A stretch of 5,529 nt of DNA from Oscillospiraceae bacterium (lineage in GTDB: Bacteria; Bacillota; Clostridia; Oscillospirales; UBA929): NCBI GenBank assembly GCA_009784085.1, contig WRCJ01000090.1, positions 1 through 5,529 of the forward strand, given 5' to 3'. A program made the position numbers and the translations under genes. Each line of letters begins with the position of its first letter. Within the stretch, counting starts at the first letter, position 1. The notes beneath the pieces were generated by a model. It had not been told where the DNA came from. It did no database searches and was given only the letters and a program-made list of their open reading frames with translations. Shown here piece after piece: positions 1 through 5,529 of the stretch.

Positions 1-3000
1 AGCCTGCTGGACGGCGCCTGCCGCATCGATGGGCTGATGGATCGCCTGCGGGCTATCGGGCAGGATGCCGTGGCCATCACTGACCATGGGGCCATGTTTG
101 GTGTGGTGGACTTTTACAAGGCCGCCCGCGCCGCCGGGGTGAAGCCGATTATCGGCTGCGAGGTCTATGTGGCACCCCGATCCCGCCATGACAAGACCCA
201 CGATTTGGACCGTGAGCGGTACCATCTTATCCTGCTGTGTGAAAACCGGACCGGCTACCGGAACCTGTGCCAGCTGGTGAGCCGCGCCTATACCGAGGGG
301 TTTTACGTCAAGCCCCGCGTGGACAGGGACTTGCTGGCCCAGTATCACGAGGGGCTCATTTGCCTGTCGGCGTGCCTGTATGGGGAGGTTTCGCGCAACA
401 TCCTGCGCGGGCAGTATGAAGAGGCCAAAAAGGCGGCTCTTTGGTATCGCGGTATCTTCGGCGACGGCAATTATTTCCTGGAGATCCAAGACCATGGCTT
501 GCCCGAATCCCAGGAGGCGGCGCGGGGCGTCCTGCGCCTGGGCGCCGAGGCCGGCATCCCGCTGGTGCTGACCAACGACGCCCACTATTTGACCCGGGAG
601 GGCGCCTACACCCAGGACGTGCTGATGTGCATCCAGATGAACCGGACGGTCGACGACCCGGATCGCTTGCGGTTTCGATCCTCCGAGCTGTATGTGAAGT
701 CCGGGGAAGAAATGGGCGCGCTATTCCCCCACCATCCCGAGGCCATGAAAAACACCCGCCGCATCGCCGATCGCTGTAACGTGGAATTCACATTCGGCGA
801 GCGTCACCTGCCCCAGTTCACGTTGCCGGAAGGCCAGGGCGACAGCGCCGCCTATCTGCGGCGCCTCGCCGAAGAAGGGTTCGCACGCCGCTATCCCGGC
901 GACCCGCCCGATGGCACGCCCGGCTCCCCGCCCGACGGCCCGCCCGGCTACCGGCAGCGGCTTGCCTATGAGCTGGCGATGATCGAACGCATGGGGTTCG
1001 TGGACTATTTCCTCATTGTGAGCGACTTCATCGGGTATGCGAGGCGGCGCGGCATCCCGGTCGGGCCGGGGCGCGGTTCGGCGGCCGGCAGCATCGTGTC
1101 CTACTGTTTGCGCATCACGGATGTCGATCCGATGAAATACGAGCTGTATTTCGAGCGATTCCTCAACCCCGAGAGGGTGAGCATGCCCGATATCGACATC
1201 GATTTTTGCTATATCCGGCGGCAAGAGGTCATCGACTACGTGGTGGGGAAATATGGCGCCGACCGGGTAGCCCAGATTGTCACCTTCGGCACCATGGCCG
1301 CCCGCGCCGTCATCCGGGACGTGGGCCGCGTGCTGGGGTACACCTATGCCGAGGTGGACGTCGTCGCCAAAATGGTGCCCTTTGCCGTGCATATGACCCT
1401 GGATACCGCGCTCAAAGCGTCGCCGCAACTCCATGACGCCGTGCAGAACGACCCCCGCGTGGCCCGGCTCATCGATACGGCCAAAGCCCTCGAAGGCATG
1501 CCCCGCCACGCTTCCACCCACGCGGCCGGCGTCGTGATCACGGCCTTGCCGGTCAGCACGTACGTGCCGCTGGCCACCAACGAGGAGGCGGTGGTCACCC
1601 AGTTCCCGATGAACACGCTGGAAGAGCTGGGGTTGCTCAAGATGGACTTCCTCGGGTTGCGCAACCTGACTGTCATCAGCGACACCGAGCGCATGGCGCG
1701 GGAAGGGCAGGACCCGCTTTTTCGCTTGGCTGACATCCCCGAAGACGATCCGGAGACCTTCGCCATGCTGGCCCAGGGCAAGACCGCCGGCGTGTTCCAG
1801 CTGGAGTCCGCCGGCATGACCGGCGTGTGCGTGGGGCTTGTGCCCCAATCCATCGAGGATATCACGGCTGTGGTCGCGCTCTACCGGCCAGGCCCCATGG
1901 ATTCCATCCCGCGCTTTATCGATAGCAAACGCCACCCTGAAAAGGTCACGTACAAACACCCGATGCTACGCGACATCCTGCGGGTCACGTACGGCTGTAT
2001 CGTCTACCAGGAGCAGGTGCTGGAGATCTTCCGCCGGCTGGCCGGCTTTTCACTGGGCAAGGCCGACATGGTCAGGCGCGCGATGTCCAAGAAAAAGGTT
2101 GCCGAACTGGCGCGGGAGCGGGAGAATTTTATCCATGGCAACCCGTCCGAGAACATCCCCGGCGCGGTGCGCATCGGCGTGGATGCCCGGACGGCGCAGG
2201 GAATCTTCGACGAAATCATGGATTTTGCCAACTATGCGTTTAACAAAGCCCACGCCGTCTCCTACGCGGTGATAGCCTATCAAACCGCCTACCTCAAGTG
2301 CCACTACCCCCAGGCGTATATGGCGGCGCTGTTGACGTCGGTGCTGGACTGGAGCGGCAAGGTGGCCGAGTACGTGGTGGCTTGCCAAGAGATGGGCATT
2401 CGGGTCGCGCCCCCCGACATCAACAAGTCGGAAGCCGGCTTCTCGGTTTCGCCGGAGGGGGATATCCTGTTCGGTTTGGTGGCGGTCAAGAATGTGGGCC
2501 GTGCCTATATCCAGGCATTGCTGGCCGATCGGGCGCAAAACGGGCCGTTTTCGTCATTTTTCTCCTTTTGCGCCCGGATGTTCGCGCGGGACGCGAATCG
2601 GCGGGCTGTGGAGAGCCTGATCAAAAGCGGCGCCATGGACAGGTTTGGCGCCAGCCGCCTGGCCTTGATCGATGCCTACGGCGTTGTTTTGTCGGATTTG
2701 GAGACCCGGCGGCGGCGGAACTTGGAGGGGCAGTTCAGCCTGTTCGGCGATACGGACGAGGTAGGCGTCGAGGCGCCCCTGTCCGGCGCGCAGGAAGATT
2801 CCGTCCGCGATCGCTTGGCCATGGAAAAGGAGTGTACCGGGCTCTACCTGTCCGGCCACCCGCTGGATGCCTTTCGCACGGAGCTTCGCCGCGTGGGCGG
2901 GCCGCCTTTGCGGCGCATCCTGGACGACTTCGCGCAAGAGGAGGGGGTACCGCGTGTCTTCCGTGACGGGCAGAGGGTGACGGTGGCCGGTTTGCTGACC

Positions 3001-3639
3001 TCTGTGCGCACCAAGACCACCCGGAACAACTCGCTGATGGCCTACGCCAATTTGGAGGACGCGACGGCCACTGTGGAGCTGTTGGTATTTGCGGGCGCGT
3101 TGGGACGCTGTGGATCGTACCTGTCGGAAGACAAGGCCGTCGTCGTCACGGGGCGCATCAGCGCGCGGGAGGATCGGGAGCCGACTATCTTGGTGGACGA
3201 GCTCCGGCCGCTATCAGACTTGGCTACGCTGTCGGCGGCGGCGTTGTCGCCCACGGTGTTGCCGCCCACGGCGTTGTCGCCCGCAACACCGACGCCCGTG
3301 GCACCGGCATCCGTGTCATCGGCACCCGTAACGTCGGCACCCGTGGCGTCGGCCGCTGTGGCATCGGCCGCTGTGGCATCGTCGGCCTCCGTGGCGTCGG
3401 CACCCGTGCCGCCGGTGGCGGAGACCGAGAAAAAGCTGTACCTCAAGCTATCCATGAAAAGCCATCCGAAAGCCAACCGGTTGCGGGCGTTGCTCAACAT
3501 GTTCCCCGGCGCCATGCCTGTCGTCATTTGTGACAGCGACACGGGCCGCCGGCTGGGGGCGGTCTGCGCGGCGGACGATCGCCTGCTGAGGGAGCTGCGG
3601 GATTGGTATGGCGCGGAGAATGTGGTGATGAAACTTTGA
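1..3639 (+). CDS. dnaE: DNA polymerase III alpha subunit (DnaE), 5'-truncated by window edge
   Basis: Replicative DNA polymerase catalytic subunit (family C), which extends DNA in the cytoplasmic replisome. The frame is open from base 1 and already reads family sequence (SLLDGACRI) upstream of the ATG at 37, so that ATG is internal. About 12 residues including the first PHP His-x-His motif lie outside the window. Fragment numbering: PHP domain about 1-225, with candidate metal ligands D28, H29, E54, H75, C125, D193 and H195; palm motif GPGRGSAAGS 355-364; catalytic Asp D399 and D401 in PDIDIDF and D549 in MDFLGLR; fingers about 600-770 (YRPGPMDS, AMSKKK, FNKAH); helix-hairpin-helix region about 824-860; clamp-binding motif QFSLF 911-915; OB fold about 992-1073; repetitive Ala/Ser/Pro/Val linker about 1075-1140; C-terminal domain about 1141-1212. 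At 1212 residues plus the missing start it is somewhat long for the family, explained by the linker and a 24-bp duplication near residue 305. No frameshift is seen. murB overlaps its stop. Confidence 0.97.
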   Translation, partial: SLLDGACRIDGLMDRLRAIGQDAVAITDHGAMFGVVDFYKAARAAGVKPIIGCEVYVAPRSRHDKTHDLDRERYHLILLCENRTGYRNLCQLVSRAYTEGFYVKPRVDRDLLAQYHEGLICLSACLYGEVSRNILRGQYEEAKKAALWYRGIFGDGNYFLEIQDHGLPESQEAARGVLRLGAEAGIPLVLTNDAHYLTREGAYTQDVLMCIQMNRTVDDPDRLRFRSSELYVKSGEEMGALFPHHPEAMKNTRRIADRCNVEFTFGERHLPQFTLPEGQGDSAAYLRRLAEEGFARRYPGDPPDGTPGSPPDGPPGYRQRLAYELAMIERMGFVDYFLIVSDFIGYARRRGIPVGPGRGSAAGSIVSYCLRITDVDPMKYELYFERFLNPERVSMPDIDIDFCYIRRQEVIDYVVGKYGADRVAQIVTFGTMAARAVIRDVGRVLGYTYAEVDVVAKMVPFAVHMTLDTALKASPQLHDAVQNDPRVARLIDTAKALEGMPRHASTHAAGVVITALPVSTYVPLATNEEAVVTQFPMNTLEELGLLKMDFLGLRNLTVISDTERMAREGQDPLFRLADIPEDDPETFAMLAQGKTAGVFQLESAGMTGVCVGLVPQSIEDITAVVALYRPGPMDSIPRFIDSKRHPEKVTYKHPMLRDILRVTYGCIVYQEQVLEIFRRLAGFSLGKADMVRRAMSKKKVAELARERENFIHGNPSENIPGAVRIGVDARTAQGIFDEIMDFANYAFNKAHAVSYAVIAYQTAYLKCHYPQAYMAALLTSVLDWSGKVAEYVVACQEMGIRVAPPDINKSEAGFSVSPEGDILFGLVAVKNVGRAYIQALLADRAQNGPFSSFFSFCARMFARDANRRAVESLIKSGAMDRFGASRLALIDAYGVVLSDLETRRRRNLEGQFSLFGDTDEVGVEAPLSGAQEDSVRDRLAMEKECTGLYLSGHPLDAFRTELRRVGGPPLRRILDDFAQEEGVPRVFRDGQRVTVAGLLTSVRTKTTRNNSLMAYANLEDATATVELLVFAGALGRCGSYLSEDKAVVVTGRISAREDREPTILVDELRPLSDLATLSAAALSPTVLPPTALSPATPTPVAPASVSSAPVTSAPVASAAVASAAVASSASVASAPVPPVAETEKKLYLKLSMKSHPKANRLRALLNMFPGAMPVVICDSDTGRRLGAVCAADDRLLRELRDWYGAENVVMKL
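903..950 (+). repeat. 24-bp tandem duplication inside dnaE (Pro/Gly/Asp-rich loop)
   Basis: Bases 903-926 and 927-950 align without gaps over 24 positions with three mismatches (912/936, 916/940, 926/950). The duplication encodes PPDGTPGS followed by PPDGPPGY at DnaE fragment residues 302-317. It sits between the PHP domain and the conserved segment that opens the palm (YELAMIERMGF). From family knowledge this joint is normally a short, variable, charged or Pro-containing loop, so one copy looks like an added in-frame 8-residue insert. The DNA identity exceeds what the repeated peptide requires, which favours a real tandem duplication over chance composition. Confidence 0.8.
3241..3411 (+). 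repeat. Degenerate 15-bp tandem repeat array encoding the DnaE interdomain linker
   Basis: Two related 15-bp (five-codon) families lie in frame. The first has three units at 3241-3255, 3256-3270 and 3271-3285, reading ALSPT, VLPPT and ALSPA. The second runs from 3289 to 3411 with units PTPVA, PASVS, SAPVT, SAPVA, SAAVA, SAAVA, one extra Ser codon at 3379-3381, then SASVA and SAPVP. Units 3349-3363 and 3364-3378 are identical at the DNA level (TCGGCCGCTGTGGCA), pointing to a recent duplication. The array joins the OB fold to the C-terminal domain and should form a flexible, uncharged Ala/Pro/Ser/Val/Thr tether. The same DNA keeps opposite-strand and +2-frame ORFs open; those are shadows. Confidence 0.9.
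3624..3629 (+). promoter_or_regulatory. Ribosome binding site supporting the murB TTG start at 3636
   Basis: GGTGAT matches the distal part of the extended Shine-Dalgarno consensus (complement of the 16S 3' end) and ends 6 bases before the TTG at 3636. That TTG forms a TTGA overlap with the dnaE stop, as in translationally coupled genes. A competing site, AGGGAG at 3589-3594, sits 8 bases before another in-frame TTG at 3603, so it does not settle the start alone. Confidence 0.45.
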
Positions 3640-4631
3640 AGCCAACAGGACACCCCCTCGATAATACCCTCGATGGCAACGCCCTCGACGGGCACGCCCT
3701 CGGCAACGCCCTCGACAGCCGGGCGATTTGGGAAGCCTTGCCCGGTCTGCCGCTTCTCGCCAGGGAACCCCTATGCGGGCACACGACGTTTCGCATCGGC
3801 GGCCCGGCGGACTTGCTGGCGATGCCCCGTAGCCGGGAAGAGCTGGCGGGTTTGCAGGCACTTGCCCATGAGGCGGGGATGCCGGTGTCCCTCATGGGCG
3901 GCGGCGCCAATCTGCTGGTTTCGGACAAGGGCGTGCGGGGTTTGGTCGTCAAAACCCGCCCGGGCCTGTCCGACATCCGGCGGCGGGGCGACGACGGGCA
4001 GGGCGCCGATGGGATCATCGCCGGCGCCGGCGCCCTGTTGTCCCATGTGGCGGCGGCGGCGGCCGTTTGGGGGCTCGGCGGCCTGTCATTCGCCTATGGC
4101 ATCCCGGGCACGGTGGGGGGCGCCATCGTGATGAACGCCGGCGCCTATGGCGGGGAGATGTCCCAGGTGGTGGACAGCGCGGATGTCCTGACGCCGGACG
4201 GGATGCCTTTCTCCCTGCCTGCGGGCGATCTTGCCTTTTCTTACCGGCGCAGCTATTTTACCGACAACCCGGGCGTCACGGTCACCGCGGCGGCGTTTCG
4301 GCTCGCGCCCGGGGACCCCGCGAGCCTCCGGCGGGAAATGGACGCATTGTCCCAGAGGCGCCGCGCCTCCCAGCCGCTAGAATACCCCAGCGGGGGCAGC
4401 GTGTTTAAAAGACCGGCCGGGCATTATGCCGGCCGGCTGATTGCGGATTGCGGGTTGAAAGGGTATCGCATCGGCGGCGCCCAGGTATCCGAAAAACACG
4501 CGGGATTCATCGTCAACCGGGGCGGCGCCACCTGCGAGGATGTCAAACGGTTGATTGCGCACATCCAAGAGACTGTCGCGGCCCAAACCGGCGTAGTGCT
4601 GGAATGCGAACTGAAATTTATGGGGGAATGA
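3636..4631 (+). CDS. murB: UDP-N-acetylenolpyruvoylglucosamine reductase (MurB)
   Basis: Cytoplasmic FAD enzyme that reduces UDP-GlcNAc-enolpyruvate to UDP-MurNAc with NADPH, the second committed step of peptidoglycan precursor synthesis. Numbered from TTG 3636 (331 aa): HTTFRIGG 49-56, FAD-domain loop GGGANLLVSDKG 88-99, and GIPGTVGGAIVMNAGAYGGE 155-174. Candidate active-site residues by family alignment are R204 (SYRRS), S255 in PSGGSVFKRP (proton-donor Ser) and E325 in LECELKF. The Ser-containing PSxGSVFKRP block and overall length fit the type II MurB usual in Bacillota. The loop reads GGGAN where the family usually has GxGSN, a mild oddity. Start: no ATG or GTG precedes the conserved core. 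TTG 3636 gives a 4-base overlap with dnaE, while TTG 3603 (342 aa) is a real alternative with its own AGGGAG site. TTG 3738 would drop the repetitive N-terminus. rapZ follows after 7 bases. Confidence 0.95.
   Translation: MKPTGHPLDNTLDGNALDGHALGNALDSRAIWEALPGLPLLAREPLCGHTTFRIGGPADLLAMPRSREELAGLQALAHEAGMPVSLMGGGANLLVSDKGVRGLVVKTRPGLSDIRRRGDDGQGADGIIAGAGALLSHVAAAAAVWGLGGLSFAYGIPGTVGGAIVMNAGAYGGEMSQVVDSADVLTPDGMPFSLPAGDLAFSYRRSYFTDNPGVTVTAAAFRLAPGDPASLRREMDALSQRRRASQPLEYPSGGSVFKRPAGHYAGRLIADCGLKGYRIGGAQVSEKHAGFIVNRGGATCEDVKRLIAHIQETVAAQTGVVLECELKFMGE
3655..3719 (+). repeat. 15/12-bp degenerate repeat at the murB 5' end
   Basis: The hexamer CCCTCG occurs five times, beginning at 3655, 3667, 3682, 3697 and 3709, with spacings of 12, 15, 15 and 12 bases, all multiples of three. 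In the murB frame it reads PLDN-TLDGN-ALDGH-ALGN-ALDS, at residues 7-28 counted from TTG 3636. It lies between the dnaE stop and the conserved MurB core, where the family is poorly conserved. It may be a genuine N-terminal extension, or repeat-bearing leader DNA if murB really starts at TTG 3738. The frame preservation favours coding. Confidence 0.8.
4622..4627 (+). promoter_or_regulatory. Ribosome binding site of rapZ, inside the murB 3' end
   Basis: The purine run GGGGGA ends 11 bases before the rapZ ATG at 4639 and overlaps the last murB codons. It is an acceptable though slightly distant Shine-Dalgarno site and supports this ATG, which also begins the family-typical N-terminus (MKFLIVSGLSGAGKS). 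Confidence 0.5.
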
Positions 4632-4638
4632 CTGCATC

Positions 4639-5499
4639 ATGAAGTTTCTCATTGTGTCCGGCCTGTCCGGCGCGGGCAAGAGCCTGACGGCCAGATTGTT
4701 AGAAGACATGGGCTACTATTGCGTGGACAATATGCCGCCCCAGCTCATCCCTTCCTTCGCCGAGCTGTGTTTGGCGTCGCAGGGGCAGTACAGGCGGGTG
4801 GCGTTGGTTACCGATGTGCGCGCCGGCCAGACGTTCAGCGATCTGTTTATCGCGCTGGACAAACTGCGCGAAATGGGTTGCGACTACAAGATCATCTTTG
4901 TGGAGGCCTCTCATGAGATCATCGTCAGACGCTACAAAGAGACCCGCCGTCCCCATCCGCTGGCGGTAGACGGCGAGTCGCTGTCGGAGACTATTGCCCG
5001 GGAGGAGCTTCTGCTGGAGCCTATCCGGCGGCGGACGGATATTACCGTCCATACTTCGGATATGCCGTCGCGCCACCTGGAGCGGCAACTGCGGTCGCTG
5101 TTGGGGGAAGACCCGGAGGGTAGGCCAATGTCGATCATCGTGCGATCCTTCGGCTATAAGCACGGCCTACCCAGGGATTCGGACTTGGTCTTCGACGCGC
5201 GTTTCCTGCCCAACCCGTTCTACGTACCCGAACTCCGCGACCAAACCGGCGAGGACGGGCGGGTGCGGGACTATGTCTTACACTCCGAGGGCGCCGGCCC
5301 CTTTATCGCGAAATTGGGGGGGATGCTGGCTTTTTTGTTGCCGCTGTACGCATCCGAAGGCAAGACCATGCTGGTTGTGTCGGTGGGCTGTACCGGCGGC
5401 CGGCATCGTTCGGTCGCCGTGGCGCGCCGGTTGTATGAAGAAATCCAGAGCCTGGGATACCCGGCCACGCTGACGCACCGGGATATCGGCAGGGCGTGA
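4639..5499 (+). CDS. rapZ: RNase adapter / nucleotide-binding protein RapZ (YvcJ family)
   Basis: Cytoplasmic P-loop protein. In E. coli RapZ binds GlcN6P and small RNAs and directs RNase E to GlmZ, controlling glucosamine-6-phosphate synthase. In B. subtilis the homologue YvcJ hydrolyses GTP and affects competence. The exact role here cannot be read from sequence. Motifs: Walker A GLSGAGKS at 8-15, TDVRAG 58-63 (Walker B-like region), ETRRPHPL 101-108; C-terminal domain with SFGYKHGLPRDSDLVFDARF from 170, LPNPFY 190-195 and GCTGGRHRS 250-258. Length 286 aa is usual for the family. The end, THRDIGRA, lacks the strongly basic tail of enterobacterial RapZ. The ATG at 4639 follows GGGGGA at 4622-4627 and lies 7 bases after the murB stop, so coupling is likely. 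The stop lies inside a 15-bp tandem repeat that adds two further in-frame TGA codons. Confidence 0.95.
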   Translation: MKFLIVSGLSGAGKSLTARLLEDMGYYCVDNMPPQLIPSFAELCLASQGQYRRVALVTDVRAGQTFSDLFIALDKLREMGCDYKIIFVEASHEIIVRRYKETRRPHPLAVDGESLSETIAREELLLEPIRRRTDITVHTSDMPSRHLERQLRSLLGEDPEGRPMSIIVRSFGYKHGLPRDSDLVFDARFLPNPFYVPELRDQTGEDGRVRDYVLHSEGAGPFIAKLGGMLAFLLPLYASEGKTMLVVSVGCTGGRHRSVAVARRLYEEIQSLGYPATLTHRDIGRA

Positions 5500-5529
5500 G
5501 GCAACATAGCGTGAGGCAACATAGCGTGA
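5494..5529 (+). repeat. Perfect 15-bp tandem repeat spanning the rapZ stop codon
   Basis: The unit GCGTGAGGCAACATA occurs at 5494-5508 and 5509-5523 without mismatch, and its first six bases recur at 5524-5529, where the window ends. That gives at least 2.4 copies. Each unit carries TGA in the rapZ frame (5497, 5512 and 5527), so rapZ termination is tripled. Each also carries a GTG in frame 3 (5496, 5511, 5526) and a GAGG that ends 9 or 10 bases before the next GTG, a normal Shine-Dalgarno distance. The array may continue beyond the window. Confidence 0.92.
5496..5529 (+). CDS. Possible start of the next gene in the operon (partial, only the first codons)
   Basis: Only frame 3 stays open to the window end after rapZ. 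Read from the GTG at 5496, which overlaps the rapZ stop as GTGA, it gives M-R-Q-H-S-V-R-Q-H-S-V. The GTG codons at 5511 and 5526 are equally possible and have better-placed GAGG sequences upstream. In many Bacillota the gene after rapZ is yvcK or whiA, but eleven residues dictated by a repeat cannot identify a product. The gene may also begin beyond the window, in which case this is only repeat DNA. Confidence 0.25.
   Translation, partial: MRQHSVRQHSV

Noticed and set aside
37..39. ATG as the start of dnaE
   Set aside because: The 12 codons before it in the same frame already match the family N-terminus (SLLDGACRI). The true start is upstream of the window.
721..1959. 412-aa open frame on the - strand opposite dnaE
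   Set aside because: It lies wholly within a clearly conserved DnaE coding region. Its product is His/Gly/Arg-rich with no recognisable motif, as expected for an antisense shadow in GC-rich DNA.
2298..2966. 222-aa + strand frame overlapping dnaE
   Set aside because: Alternative-frame shadow over the fingers-to-clamp-motif region of DnaE; no motif and no plausible start context.
3042..3695. 217-aa - strand open frame with Asp-Ala-Thr-rich repeats
   Set aside because: The peptide repeats are only the reverse complement of the 15-bp linker repeat in dnaE. No ribosome binding site or family similarity supports it.
3241..3719. CRISPR-like array across the clustered repeats
   Set aside because: Units are contiguous 12-15 bp and degenerate, without spacers of constant length, and they follow codon phase. 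They are coding minisatellites, not CRISPR.
4413..4436. Inverted repeat CCGGCCGGGCAT / ATGCCGGCCGG resembling a hairpin or terminator
   Set aside because: It lies within conserved murB codons (AGHYAGRL region), needs a bulged base and a very small loop, and has no following T-run. Codon composition explains it.

Overview
The window is GC-rich, gene-dense bacterial DNA with every supported gene on the + strand. It holds a 5'-truncated dnaE (DNA polymerase III alpha subunit), a complete murB (UDP-N-acetylenolpyruvoylglucosamine reductase) and a complete rapZ/yvcJ-type gene (P-loop nucleotide-binding protein). The murB-rapZ pair, the DnaE1 architecture with a C-terminal OB fold, and several DnaE motif spellings as I recall them from the family point to Bacillota, class Clostridia. 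A GC-rich Oscillospirales-like lineage is the best guess. This rests on remembered family patterns, not on a search.

Layout: bases 1-3639 are dnaE, missing roughly its first dozen codons. The murB start (TTG at 3636) overlaps the dnaE stop by 4 bases, and murB ends at 4631. rapZ starts 7 bases later at 4639 and stops at 5499. The last 30 bases carry a perfect 15-bp tandem repeat that contains the rapZ stop and possible GTG starts for a following gene. No stretch over 300 bases lacks a gene, and I see no promoter, terminator, RNA gene, mobile element or CRISPR. The tight packing suggests one transcript with translational coupling, joining chromosome replication (DnaE), peptidoglycan precursor synthesis (MurB) and a cell-envelope/amino-sugar-linked regulator (RapZ family).

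The genes themselves are ordinary housekeeping genes with intact key residues, and I do not see a new enzymatic system. The unusual layer is a set of short, codon-multiple tandem repeats at four separate places. These are a 24-bp duplication in a DnaE loop, an array of about eight 15-bp units in the DnaE linker before its C-terminal domain, a 15/12-bp repeat forming the MurB N-terminal extension, and the perfect 15-bp repeat at the rapZ 3' end. All fall at tolerant protein positions or gene junctions and keep the reading frame. This suggests a genome prone to minisatellite-like expansion filtered by selection for frame.
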